Below, piece after piece: positions 35,014 through 43,571 of a DNA stretch of 64,000 bases. The DNA comes from CAZUDI01 sp964618975 (GTDB taxonomy: Bacteria; Desulfobacterota; Desulfomonilia; UBA1062), in assembly GCA_964618975.1 (NCBI GenBank), contig CAZUDI010000002.1:1-64000 (forward strand), in the 5' to 3' direction. The notes under the pieces are model-generated. The model was not told where the DNA came from and searched no databases. It saw nothing but the letters and a program-made list of their open reading frames with translations. Positions within the stretch are counted from its first letter, which is position 1, and every line of letters begins with the position of its first letter. The position numbers and the translations under genes were made by a program.

Positions 35014-35693
35014 GGAAGGCCGCACCGGGGTGGACCTGGGGTCTGTCGGGCAAACACCCCGCCGCGCGCGACTATATCCATCTGGGAACGGAATCGCCGT
35101 TTGCTATGGCCTTCTTCGCGTGGGTGGAACACGGCTACGCCCTGGTGACGCCGGCAGCAGATGCACTGCCGTGCTCCTGGCGCTTCTGGGCGCGGGGGGG
35201 GGCGCCCGGGGAGCTGAGCTGCGGCGTGCTGCGCGACAGCCACGACGCCATCGGCCGGCCCTTCCCGTGCGCCGTGGTGGGCAGCGGCCCGCTGACGGAC
35301 TGGGAGCGCCACTGGGAAAGGCTGCCGGCCGCACTCAACGAGCTCTGGCAGAGGATCGAGTACCTCTTCGCCCGGAGAAGCGCCACCCTGGACGAGCTCG
35401 TGCGCGAGCTCTCCCGCCTGCAGCCGGCCGCCTGCGACTGGGTGATGTCGCCGGGGTCCGGGGAACCCGGCAGGGACCCGGACGGCCTCCCCCCGGACCA
35501 GTTCTCCTTCGCGCTTGATCCAGGGCGGCCCCTCGAGTCGGCGCTGGCCTGGCACATCCGCCTCCGGCAGCGCCTGCAGGCGCTGCCGGCAAGCGTCTTC
35601 CTGGGCGGGCCACCCCAGCAGGCCCGCCTCATGGCCTTCACTCGGGCACTGAGGCCCGAGGACTTTCAGCGGCTGTGGAGCCCGGCCGCATGA
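35001..35693 (+). CDS. tagF: T6SS-associated protein TagF
   Basis: 230 residues, TagF/ImpM family (WGLSGKHPAARDYIHLG; RPFPCAVVGSG). In Pseudomonas and Agrobacterium TagF represses T6SS assembly after translation, linked with the PpkA-PppA-FHA pathway. That fits the kinase and phosphatase genes in this window. It overlaps the tssM end by 13 bases, and tssA follows after 13 bases. Confidence 0.88.
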   Translation: MLGMRKAAPGWTWGLSGKHPAARDYIHLGTESPFAMAFFAWVEHGYALVTPAADALPCSWRFWARGGAPGELSCGVLRDSHDAIGRPFPCAVVGSGPLTDWERHWERLPAALNELWQRIEYLFARRSATLDELVRELSRLQPAACDWVMSPGSGEPGRDPDGLPPDQFSFALDPGRPLESALAWHIRLRQRLQALPASVFLGGPPQQARLMAFTRALRPEDFQRLWSPAA

Positions 35694-35706
35694 CAGGAGA
35701 CCCCTG

Positions 35707-37290
35707 ATGGATCTTGCCAGCCTGGGGAAAACCCCCATCTCGCCCGAGCACCCGGCCGGCGCCGATGTGCGCTACGACCCGGACTTCGATCACCTGCAGG
35801 CCGAAATCGACAAGCTCGCCTCGCCCTCGGCCACGGCCGCGACCGACTGGAAAAAGGTCGCGCACCTGGCGTCATCCATTCTGAGCACCAAGGCCAAGGA
35901 CCTGCTGGTGGCGAGCTACCTGGCCGTGGCACTGATACATACCGACCGCAGTGACGGCCTCCTCACGGGGCTCAGCATCATGCACGACCTGCTGGCGAAC
36001 TTCTGGGAAGGGCTCTTCCCTCCCAGAAAACGCCTGCGCGGCCGGCTGGCCGCCCTGGAGTGGTGGATCGAGAAAAGCGAGCCCGCCCTCAAGGCCTACC
36101 CCCGGGCCTCCCTGAGCGCCGAGACCTGCAGCCAGGCCCGCGAGAGGCTCCAGGCCATCGATGCCCTGCTGGAGGGCCTGGCCGCAGGCACCCCCTCCAC
36201 CCTGGCGCTCCAGCGCCTGGTGGCGGAGCTCGGCGAGGCCGCACCGGAACCCGCCGCGCCCGCGCCGCAGACAGAGACCGCACCCCCAACAGCGGCCCCG
36301 GTGCCGGCCAGCGCCCCACGCGCGCCGGCCCCGACCGAGCCCGCCGGCGCGGAGTCGGCCATCTCCTCGCCCAAGGAGGCCCTCAGGGAACTGCGCTCAG
36401 GCCTGCAGCGGGTGCGCCAGGTGGCCGCCTTCCTCTTTGCCACAGATATGGCCTCCCCGGCAAGCTACCGCCAGGCGCGCCTGAGCGCCTGGCTGCCCCT
36501 GGAGGCGCTGCCGCCAGCCACCGACGGCCGCACGCGTCTGAGTGCGCCCGAACCGACGCTACGCGCGCGCCTGAGCGAGCTGGAGGCGCAGGGCCAATGG
36601 GATCCTCTCCTGAGGGCCGCCGAGCCCGCCTTGGCACGCTTCATCTTCTGGCTCGACCTCAACCGTTATGTGGCCCGCGCCCTGGAGGGTCTCGGCGCCG
36701 CCTATATTCCGGCTGCGCGTACGGTCGCGGACGAGACCGCCGGCCTGCTCATGCGCCTGCCCGGGCTTGAGGATCTGAGCTTCACCGACGGCACCCCCTT
36801 TGCCGACGCCCTCACGCAAGACTGGCTCATGCGCATCGCACCGGCGAGCGCCCCCATGGCCCTGCCACTCGCCCCTTCACCCTCGGGCGCCGCATTACCC
36901 GAAGGTGAAGGGATCATGGAACGCATCGCCGCCCTTATGGCGGGCTCCGGCACTCAGGACCTGCAGGAGACCGTCGGGGCCATCCAGCAGGAGCTCGCCG
37001 CCAGCCCCACCGCGCACGAGGGTTTCCTCTGGCGGCTGGCCCTGGCCGAGGTGCTGCTGACGGCGCGCCGCGTGGATGCGGCCTGGCCGCACCTGCTGGA
37101 GATCAGGCACACCATCGACGCCCATGGGCTCGAGACCTGGGACCCCCCCCTGGCCCTCAGGGCGCTCGTCCTCGTCTGGACGGGGGCCTCTCAGGTGGGG
37201 GAGGCGAGCGGCCTACAGGCCGCCGGCGAGGCGCTGAGGCGCATTGCCCGTCTCGATCCGCTGCAGGCCCTCAGGCTGTCGAAAAAATAG
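35707..37290 (+). CDS. tssA: T6SS assembly protein TssA
   Basis: 527 residues. The N-terminal ImpA_N domain begins LASLGKTPISPEHPAGADVRYDPDF. An Ala/Pro-rich linker (about residues 178-215) and a C-terminal helical domain follow. TssA caps the growing sheath-tube and coordinates priming at the baseplate. Which of the TssA subtypes it is cannot be told reliably here. A ribosome site (CAGGAG) precedes the ATG. Confidence 0.92.
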   Translation: MDLASLGKTPISPEHPAGADVRYDPDFDHLQAEIDKLASPSATAATDWKKVAHLASSILSTKAKDLLVASYLAVALIHTDRSDGLLTGLSIMHDLLANFWEGLFPPRKRLRGRLAALEWWIEKSEPALKAYPRASLSAETCSQARERLQAIDALLEGLAAGTPSTLALQRLVAELGEAAPEPAAPAPQTETAPPTAAPVPASAPRAPAPTEPAGAESAISSPKEALRELRSGLQRVRQVAAFLFATDMASPASYRQARLSAWLPLEALPPATDGRTRLSAPEPTLRARLSELEAQGQWDPLLRAAEPALARFIFWLDLNRYVARALEGLGAAYIPAARTVADETAGLLMRLPGLEDLSFTDGTPFADALTQDWLMRIAPASAPMALPLAPSPSGAALPEGEGIMERIAALMAGSGTQDLQETVGAIQQELAASPTAHEGFLWRLALAEVLLTARRVDAAWPHLLEIRHTIDAHGLETWDPPLALRALVLVWTGASQVGEASGLQAAGEALRRIARLDPLQALRLSKK

Positions 37291-37309
37291 GACTGAAAAG
37301 GAGGACAAT

Positions 37310-37795
37310 ATGGCCAAGGAATCATCGGTAGCACCAAAGGAACGGGTGAATATCGTGTATCGGCCGGCAATGGGGGACGCCCAGGAAGAGGTCGAACTGC
37401 CGCTCAAGATGCTCGTCATGGGCGACTTCACGCTCAGAGACGAAGACCGCCCGGTAGAGGAACGCGAGCCGCTGAACATCGACAAGGACAACTTCGACGA
37501 GGTGCTTAAGGCCCAGGACCTCCGCCTGGATATCACGGTTCCCGACAGGATCACGGGGGCTGATGGCGAGGAGCTCAATGTCTCGCTCAAATTCGAGTCG
37601 CTCAAGGATTTCTCGCCGGAGGCGCTCGCACGCAACACCCCGGAGCTCAAACGGCTGATGGAGCTGCGCGAGGCCCTGGCCGCGCTCAAGGGCCCCCTCA
37701 GCAACCTGCCCGATTTCCGCAAGAAGATCCAGGAGATCGTCAAGGACGAGGCCACGCGGGACCGGCTGCTCAAGGAGCTGGAGATCGATCAGTAA
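37310..37795 (+). CDS. tssB: T6SS contractile sheath small subunit TssB (VipA)
   Basis: 161 residues from MAKESSVAPKERVNIVY. GGAGG seven bases upstream fixes this ATG over one 66 bases earlier. The conserved ELPLKMLVMGDFTLRDEDRP segment is present. It pairs with TssC to build the contractile sheath. tssC follows after 15 bases. Confidence 0.96.
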   Translation: MAKESSVAPKERVNIVYRPAMGDAQEEVELPLKMLVMGDFTLRDEDRPVEEREPLNIDKDNFDEVLKAQDLRLDITVPDRITGADGEELNVSLKFESLKDFSPEALARNTPELKRLMELREALAALKGPLSNLPDFRKKIQEIVKDEATRDRLLKELEIDQ

Positions 37796-37810
37796 GAAAG
37801 GAGTTGTAAG

Positions 37811-39298
37811 ATGGCTGAGGAAAGAGATCAGGAACACAAAGGGCAGGCCCCCCAGGTCACCGAGGAGCTTTCCCTGGTCGACGAGATCGTCAACGCCACC
37901 CGCATCGGGCCCTCGGACGAGGCCTACGGCCTGACGAGAAAGGGCGTTGAGGCGCTCATCACCGAACTCATCGCTCCCGGCCGCAGGCCGGAGAAGGTTT
38001 CCAAGGCGGTAGTGGATGGGATGATCGCCGAGATCGACCAGAAGCTGAGCCTGCAGATGGACGCCATTCTGCACCACGCCGAGGTCCAGAAGCTGGAGTC
38101 GGCCTGGCGCTCCCTCAGGTTCCTCGTGGACCGCACCGATTTCCGTGAGAACATCCGGCTGGAGATCCTCAATGTCAGCAAGGACGACCTCATCGAGGAC
38201 TTCGAGGACGCGCCCGAGATACCCAAGTCGGGCCTGTACAAGACGGTCTACACCGCTGAATACGGCCAGTTCGGCGGGCAGCCCTATGCCGCACTTGTGG
38301 GTAACTATGATTTCGGGCCCGGTCCGCAGGACGTCGCCCTGCTGCAGAACATCGCCAGCGTGGCCGCCATGGCGCATGCACCCTTCATCGCTGCGGCGGG
38401 GCCTCAGTTCTTCGGCCTGGACGACTTCACCGGCCTGCCGCAGCTCAAGGACCTCAAATCCATCTTCGAAGGTCCCCAGTATGCCAAATGGAACTCCCTG
38501 CGCGAGTCCGAGGACGCACGCTACCTGGCGCTGACCATGCCGCGCTTCCTGCTGCGCCTGCCCTATGGCCCCGACACCCAGCCCGTCAAGGCCTTCTCCT
38601 ATCGCGAGAGCGTCTCGGAGGGTCACGACCGCTACCTGTGGGGCAACAGCGCCTTCGCCTTTGCCTCGCGGCTCACCGCCAGCTTCGCCGACTACCGCTG
38701 GTGTGCCAACATCATCGGCCCCCAGGGCGGCGGGGCGGTGGAGGACCTGCCCCTGCACCAGTACGAGGCCATGGGCGCCATCCAGACCAAGATCCCCACC
38801 GAGATCCTCGTTTCCGAGCGTCGCGAGTTCGAGCTGGCCGAGGAGGGCTTCATCGGCCTGACCATGCGCAAGGGCAGCGACAACGCCGCCTTCTTCTCGG
38901 CCAACTCCGTACAGAAGCCCAAGTTCTTCGGCACCAGCAAGGAAGGCAGGGAGGCCGAGCTCAACTACAAGCTGGGCCTGCAACTGCCCTACATGTTCGT
39001 CATCAACCGCCTGGCCCACTACCTGAAGGTCATCCAGCGTGAAAACATCGGGACCTGGAAGGAGCGCCTCGACCTCGAGCGCGAGCTCAACACCTGGATC
39101 CGGCAGTACGTGGCCGACCAGGACAACCCCATGCCCGGCGTGCGCAGCCGCCGGCCGCTGCGCCAGGCGCAGATCTCGGTAGAGGACGTGGAGGGCGAAC
39201 CGGGCTGGTACCGTGTGGGACTGAGGGTGAAACCCCACTTCAAATACATGGGTGCCTTCTTCACCCTGTCCCTGGTGGGCAAGCTCGACAAGGAATAG
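37811..39298 (+). CDS. tssC: T6SS contractile sheath large subunit TssC (VipB)
   Basis: 495 residues, standard length. Typical landmarks are LESAWRSLRFLVDRTDF, the YGQFGGQPYAALVGNYDF block, and the C-terminal RPLRQAQISVEDVEGEPGWY. With TssB it forms the sheath recycled by ClpV. AGAAAGGAGTTGTAAG precedes the start. A structured repeat element begins six bases after the stop. Confidence 0.97.
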   Translation: MAEERDQEHKGQAPQVTEELSLVDEIVNATRIGPSDEAYGLTRKGVEALITELIAPGRRPEKVSKAVVDGMIAEIDQKLSLQMDAILHHAEVQKLESAWRSLRFLVDRTDFRENIRLEILNVSKDDLIEDFEDAPEIPKSGLYKTVYTAEYGQFGGQPYAALVGNYDFGPGPQDVALLQNIASVAAMAHAPFIAAAGPQFFGLDDFTGLPQLKDLKSIFEGPQYAKWNSLRESEDARYLALTMPRFLLRLPYGPDTQPVKAFSYRESVSEGHDRYLWGNSAFAFASRLTASFADYRWCANIIGPQGGGAVEDLPLHQYEAMGAIQTKIPTEILVSERREFELAEEGFIGLTMRKGSDNAAFFSANSVQKPKFFGTSKEGREAELNYKLGLQLPYMFVINRLAHYLKVIQRENIGTWKERLDLERELNTWIRQYVADQDNPMPGVRSRRPLRQAQISVEDVEGEPGWYRVGLRVKPHFKYMGAFFTLSLVGKLDKE

Positions 39299-39303
39299 CA
39301 AAA

Positions 39304-39363
39304 ATCATGGGTATGAACCCCAGGGCAAGCCTTGAACCCTCCTTGCCGCCGCAAGCGGTGGGA
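39304..39363 (+). repeat. Structured intergenic element, copy 1 (upstream of hcp)
   Basis: Core ATCATGGGTATGAACCCC at the 5' end, followed by AGGGCAAGCC. It ends in the stem CTTGCCG (39342-39348), loop CCGCAAG, CGGTGGG (39356-39362), where three G-T wobbles keep a 7-bp stem. A first small hairpin GGGT-ATGA-ACCC is perfect. It occupies the tssC-hcp gap, 71 bases before the hcp ATG, where hcp often needs separate, higher expression. See the findings for comparison with the other copies. Confidence 0.55.
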
Positions 39364-39433
39364 AATTTGAACTTCAAGCGTTTAAACCCGCAGACATTAA
39401 GATATCGCGTGATAAAAAAAGGAGGAACACCGT

Positions 39434-39919
39434 ATGCCGATGTTAGCCCACATGGAATTGGAAGGGGAGAGACAGGGGAAAATCGAAGGCTCGTGCGACA
39501 TGTCCGGTCGCGAGGGCACCATCCTGATCTACGAGATGAACCACGACATCCACATCCCCCGCGATCCCCAGACCGGTCTCGCCAGCGGCAAGCGTATCCA
39601 CGGGCCGCTCAAGATCGTCAAGGAGTTCGACAAGGCCTCGCCCCTGCTCTATCAGGCCCTGTGCACCGGTGAGCATCTCAAGAACGTCACCATCCACTGG
39701 TACCGCATCGACCCCATCGGCTCCGAGGAGCTCTACTTCACCCACACCCTGGAGGACGCCATCGTGGTGGAAATGCGCCCCTATATGCCCATGGCCTTCC
39801 TGAAGGAGAACGAACCCTACCGCCACATGGAGGAGGTCATGTTCACCTACAATCGCATCAAGTGGACCTGGGAGCCCGACGGCATCGAGTCCGAGGACTC
39901 CTGGAAGGCCCCACACTAG
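39434..39919 (+). CDS. hcp: T6SS tube protein Hcp (TssD)
   Basis: 161 residues. Hcp forms the stacked hexameric inner tube that carries effectors. The motifs EGSCDMSGREGTILIYEM, a long internal loop (GLASGKRIHGPLKIVKEFD) and HMEEVMFTYNRIKWTWE fit the family. A strong ribosome site (AAAGGAGG) lies upstream, and a second ATG six bases in is less well placed. It is separated from tssC by a gap holding the repeat element, so it may have its own control. Confidence 0.95.
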   Translation: MPMLAHMELEGERQGKIEGSCDMSGREGTILIYEMNHDIHIPRDPQTGLASGKRIHGPLKIVKEFDKASPLLYQALCTGEHLKNVTIHWYRIDPIGSEELYFTHTLEDAIVVEMRPYMPMAFLKENEPYRHMEEVMFTYNRIKWTWEPDGIESEDSWKAPH

Positions 39920-39955
39920 CCAGGCGGCCGGTTCCCGGTCGTCTGAGAAGCCCCC

Positions 39956-40369
39956 ATGCCTGAAGAACGTCTGCTCGAGCGCCTGCGCTCCAGAACCCGG
40001 GACCCCGGGCGGCGCTCGCGCAGCGACCTGCATCGCGCGGTGGACTCGGTCCTCTCTCACCTGCAGCGCATCCTCAACACCCACGTGGGCAGCGTGCCCA
40101 TCGCCGCCGACTTCGGCGTGCCGGACTTCACGGATGCGCTACGCACCTATCCCGATTCGGTGCGTGAGATCGAGCGCGCGCTCAGGCAGATGATCCAGAA
40201 GTACGAGCCCCGCCTCAGTGCGGTACGCGTGCAGTTCCTGCCTGCGGACGAAGACCTCCTCACCCTGCGCTTCCAAATCAGCGCCCAGCTCTTAAGCGGC
40301 AATCAGCGCCAGAGCGTCTCCTTCGAGAGCCGCCTGGACACCGACGGAAGGATCGAGGTCAAACGTTAG
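39956..40369 (+). CDS. tssE: T6SS baseplate protein TssE (gp25-like)
   Basis: 137 residues with the gp25 lysozyme-like baseplate fold. Conserved parts are LLERL at the start, then DLHRAVDSVLSHLQRILNT, and FGVPDF with an ERALRQMIQKYEPRL stretch. It starts the sheath on the baseplate. It lies 36 bases after hcp and 100 bases before tssF. Confidence 0.93.
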   Translation: MPEERLLERLRSRTRDPGRRSRSDLHRAVDSVLSHLQRILNTHVGSVPIAADFGVPDFTDALRTYPDSVREIERALRQMIQKYEPRLSAVRVQFLPADEDLLTLRFQISAQLLSGNQRQSVSFESRLDTDGRIEVKR

Positions 40370-40469
40370 GGGCGTCTGCAGAAAAGGATAAGCGCTGCCG
40401 GTACCTTGGCCGGATGACCCCCTCACCATCAGACAGGGACCCGCATGTCATGAAGGAGACCTGACCCCC

Positions 40470-42200
40470 ATGTTCACGCGCTACTTCCAGCAGGAGCTCG
40501 AAAAGCTCAAACACTTGGGCGAGGCCTATTCCCGGGCCCACCCCGCCATCGCCCCCATGCTGAGCGGGTCGAGCGCCGACCCGGACGTGGAGCGTCTGCT
40601 CGAGGGGGTGGCCTTCCTGACCGCCTCCCTCAGGCAGAAGCTCGACGACGAGTTCCCCGAAATCATCCACGAGTACATGCAGCTGCTCTTCCCGCACTAC
40701 CTGCGGCCGCTGCCTTCTTGCACCATCTTAAGCTTCACGCCCCGACCCTCGCTCAAGGAATCCATCACCGTGCCCGCCGGCACCAAGCTCGCCAGTGTGC
40801 CAGTGGATGGGACGCCCTGTCTCTTTCAGACCAGCGCCGCGGTGGAGCTGCACCCCCTGATACTGAAGGGTGCCTCTCTCAGCGAGCCCGCGGGCGGACC
40901 GCTGAGCATCCGGCTGGAACTCGAGCTTAAGGGTAAGCGCCTGGCCGACTGGCAGGCCGACAGGCTGCGCTTCTTCATCGGGGGTGACTACGCCACGGGG
41001 GCCACCCTCTATCTCCTGCTGCGCAACCACCTGCGTCAGGTTGTGCTCCAGCCGGAAGGTGGCACACCCCGCATCCTGCCGGCGTCCAGCCTGAGGCCCG
41101 TGGGCCTGGGCGCCAGCGAGGGCATGCTCCCCTACCCCGCGCAGGCCTACCCGGGCTACCGCATCCTGCAGGAATACTTCATCCTGCCTCAGAGGTTCCT
41201 GTTCTTCGATCTCACCGGGCTTGACACCTGGACCGATCGTGGCGACGCAAGCCGTCTGGAGATCCGTTTCGAGCTCGAACACCCACCCCTGCCCGTGCCC
41301 CGGGTGCGTCCCGAGCACTTCCAGCTGCACGCCACGCCCGCCGTGAACATCTTCGCCCACGAGGCCGACCCCATCCGCGTCGACCACCGCATCCCCGAAT
41401 ATCCCGTGCGCCCGGCGGGCGGGAACTCCGGCCACTACCAGGTCTATGCCGTGCAGTCGGTGGTGGGCTTCACCCACGGCTCGGCCACCCAGCGCGACTA
41501 TGTACCCTTCGAGCTCTTCGCCGGCTCCACGCTCGACGAACCGGTATACCACACCCACCTGCGGCCCTCGCCTCTGGAGGAGACCCTGGACGTCTTCCTG
41601 TCGCTGGCCTATCCGCGAGGGTCGCCCCCACCAGCAACCGAGACCCTCTCGGTGGAGTTGTTGTGCTCCAACGGGGTGCTGCCCGAGAGCCTGCAAGCGG
41701 GCGACATCTCGGTGCACACGAGCGGCTCGCCGGAGTACGCCGAGTTCACCAACCTTCTTCCCCCCACCGCCGCCGTGCACCCACCGCTGGGCACCAACCT
41801 GCTCTGGCGGCTGCAGTCGCACCTCGTGTTGAACCGGCTCTCGCTGGCCTCGGCCGCAAACCTTAGGGCCCTGCTCGAACTCTACACCTTCCCGGCCACC
41901 CGCGACCAAGCGGCTCTGCGCGCCAACCTGCGCCGCATCGCCGGCATCGAGGAGCTGACGGCGCGCCCGGGATCCCGCATCGTACAGGGGGTCATGATGC
42001 GCGGCAGCGAGCTCACCCTGCGCCTGAGCCAGGATCACTTTGCCGGCCCGGGTGACCTGTACCTCTTCGGGTGCATCCTGGACGAATTCCTGGGAAATTA
42101 TGCCTCCATCAACTCCTTCACCACGCTGAGGGCCCTGGAGGTGCTCAAGGGCGAGGAATACCGATGGCCGACGAGAATCGGGAACCAGCTGCTGATCTGA
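40470..42200 (+). CDS. tssF: T6SS baseplate protein TssF
   Basis: 576 residues, family-typical. The N-terminus FTRYFQQELEKLKHLGEAYS and the LLEGVAFLTASLRQKLDDEFPE region are diagnostic. TssF forms the wedge with TssG and TssK around the VgrG hub. AAGGAG lies upstream. Its 3' end overlaps tssG by 37 bases in another frame. Confidence 0.95.
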   Translation: MFTRYFQQELEKLKHLGEAYSRAHPAIAPMLSGSSADPDVERLLEGVAFLTASLRQKLDDEFPEIIHEYMQLLFPHYLRPLPSCTILSFTPRPSLKESITVPAGTKLASVPVDGTPCLFQTSAAVELHPLILKGASLSEPAGGPLSIRLELELKGKRLADWQADRLRFFIGGDYATGATLYLLLRNHLRQVVLQPEGGTPRILPASSLRPVGLGASEGMLPYPAQAYPGYRILQEYFILPQRFLFFDLTGLDTWTDRGDASRLEIRFELEHPPLPVPRVRPEHFQLHATPAVNIFAHEADPIRVDHRIPEYPVRPAGGNSGHYQVYAVQSVVGFTHGSATQRDYVPFELFAGSTLDEPVYHTHLRPSPLEETLDVFLSLAYPRGSPPPATETLSVELLCSNGVLPESLQAGDISVHTSGSPEYAEFTNLLPPTAAVHPPLGTNLLWRLQSHLVLNRLSLASAANLRALLELYTFPATRDQAALRANLRRIAGIEELTARPGSRIVQGVMMRGSELTLRLSQDHFAGPGDLYLFGCILDEFLGNYASINSFTTLRALEVLKGEEYRWPTRIGNQLLI

Positions 42201-43165
42201 GACACGACCTGCTGCGGGAAGGCCACGCCTTCTCGTTCTTCCAGGCCATGCGCCTGCTGCGCCTGATCACCGGCGGCGCACAGGATCAGATCGCCGTGCG
42301 GCCGGCGCTCGCGCTGGACTTTCCCGCCGCCGACATCCGGGAGATCACCGCCTCCGGCGACGATTCCGAGTCTTTCCGGATCACGGCCACCTTCCTCGGG
42401 CTCTACGGCGTCTCCTCGCCCTTGCCTACCTTCTACACCGAGGACCTCCTGGACGAGGCGGCCGAGGACGAAAGCTCCACGCGCGACTTCCTGGACCTCA
42501 TCCACACGCGACTCTACCACCTGCTCTATGGCTGCTGGCTCAAGTACCGCACCTTTCTGGCGCTGGTCGAGGAACAGGACCTGCCCCAGTTGGAGCGCCT
42601 CTTCTGCCTGATCGGCCTGGGCGAGGCCCCCCTGCGGCAGGATCTGGATAAGCCCCTGCGCCTGCTGCGCTATGCTGGCCTCCTGAGCCAGTCCCCGCGC
42701 TCGGCCCTCGGGCTCGAGACCATGCTGAGCGACGCGCTGACGGGCCTGAAGGTACGCGTCCTGCCCTGCCGGGAGACGCGGGCCTTGATCCCCACCGACC
42801 AGCGGCTGCGTCTGGGGATCGCCGGTGCCACCCTGGGCGGCGACGCCTTCCTCGGCATGGAGATCGCCGATCGCATGGGCGCCCTGAGACTCAGCATCGG
42901 ACCTCTTAAACGCGCGGACTTCCAGCGCCTGCTGCCCGGGGCCCCGGATCACGCCACCCTCATGCAGCTGACGCGGCTCTACCTCAGCGATCCCCTGGAC
43001 TTCGACCTGGAACTCGTCCTCGGCGAGGACCAGCTGCAGACATGCTGTCTGGGAGAACCGCTGTGGTCGCGCCTGGGTCTGGACACCTGGATCTTCTCCG
43101 GGGCGCACGCCCCTTCATCCCGCGCCGTCTTCGCCCCGGATGCTGTCATTTCCGGGTCCGGGTGA
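42164..43165 (+). CDS. tssG: T6SS baseplate protein TssG
   Basis: 333 residues from MADENREPA. GAGGAA just upstream and the family N-terminus (HAFSFFQAMRLLRLI) fix this start, inside the 3' end of tssF. FLGLYGVSSPLPTFYTEDLL is a TssG hallmark. It completes the TssEFGK wedge set. Confidence 0.94.
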   Translation: MADENREPAADLRHDLLREGHAFSFFQAMRLLRLITGGAQDQIAVRPALALDFPAADIREITASGDDSESFRITATFLGLYGVSSPLPTFYTEDLLDEAAEDESSTRDFLDLIHTRLYHLLYGCWLKYRTFLALVEEQDLPQLERLFCLIGLGEAPLRQDLDKPLRLLRYAGLLSQSPRSALGLETMLSDALTGLKVRVLPCRETRALIPTDQRLRLGIAGATLGGDAFLGMEIADRMGALRLSIGPLKRADFQRLLPGAPDHATLMQLTRLYLSDPLDFDLELVLGEDQLQTCCLGEPLWSRLGLDTWIFSGAHAPSSRAVFAPDAVISGSG

Positions 43166-43177
43166 GACGCCCGCCCC

Positions 43178-43438
43178 TCAGTGTGCGTGGTCGTGGACCT
43201 CGGTGGCATGCGCGGGATGGTCGTGATTATGCGGCCCGTGCTCCCCGGCGTGTTCGTGCGCATGGGCATAGGGTGAATCGCCATGCTCATGATCGTGCTT
43301 GTGCTCATGGAGATGTTCGTGCGTATGCTCATGGCGGTGCTCGTGCATGTGGGTCTTGTCACCGTGGGTATGCTCATGCGCATGCACGTGTTCGTGCGGA
43401 TGGGCATGCAGGTGTTTGTGCTCGTGGTTACCCTTCAT
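43178..43438 (-). CDS. Extremely His-rich small protein, antisense within the T6SS locus
   Basis: 86 residues, of which 34 are His, mostly in alternating HxH runs (HEHKHLHAHPHEH) with Glu and Asp. A textbook ribosome site (AAAGGAGAAGCGCG before ATG) supports translation on this strand; the opposite-strand frame gives an implausible Met/Val repeat protein. No signal peptide or membrane segment is present. Such sequences bind Ni, Zn, Cu or Co. It resembles the His-rich tails of nickel or zinc chaperones but stands alone. It lies between tssG and clpV, tail to tail with tssG. A metal store or buffer is the simplest guess; link to the hydrogenase or to the T6SS is open. Confidence 0.75.
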   Translation of the reverse strand: MKGNHEHKHLHAHPHEHVHAHEHTHGDKTHMHEHRHEHTHEHLHEHKHDHEHGDSPYAHAHEHAGEHGPHNHDHPAHATEVHDHAH

Positions 43439-43454
43439 CGCGCTTCTCCTTTCT

Positions 43455-43467
43455 CCGGAATTTCCGG
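43455..43467. promoter_or_regulatory. Palindrome in the His-rich gene / clpV divergent region
   Basis: CCGGAA-T-TTCCGG is a perfect inverted repeat lying just upstream of the ribosome site of the His-rich gene. An AT-rich stretch (43468-43485) behind it could supply that gene's -10 region. It is a candidate operator, for example for a metal-responsive repressor; that role is inference. Confidence 0.35.
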
Positions 43468-43571
43468 ATATAGGTATAAAATATGATCGTCGCCGGCAGA
43501 AGACAAGTAAGCGGCACCCCCCGTCAAACGGCCCCGGGTCCTATCCCGGCTGTCATGCAGAGGAGAGACCT

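Noticed and set aside
37322..39301. A 659-codon antisense frame across tssB and tssC
   Set aside because: Both tssB and tssC are unmistakable on the plus strand. The antisense translation shows no family motif.
43283..43486. Plus-strand frame opposite the His-rich gene (Met/Val/Leu-rich)
   Set aside because: Its composition is the complement of CAT/CAC codons, and it lacks a ribosome site. The minus strand has a near-ideal one.
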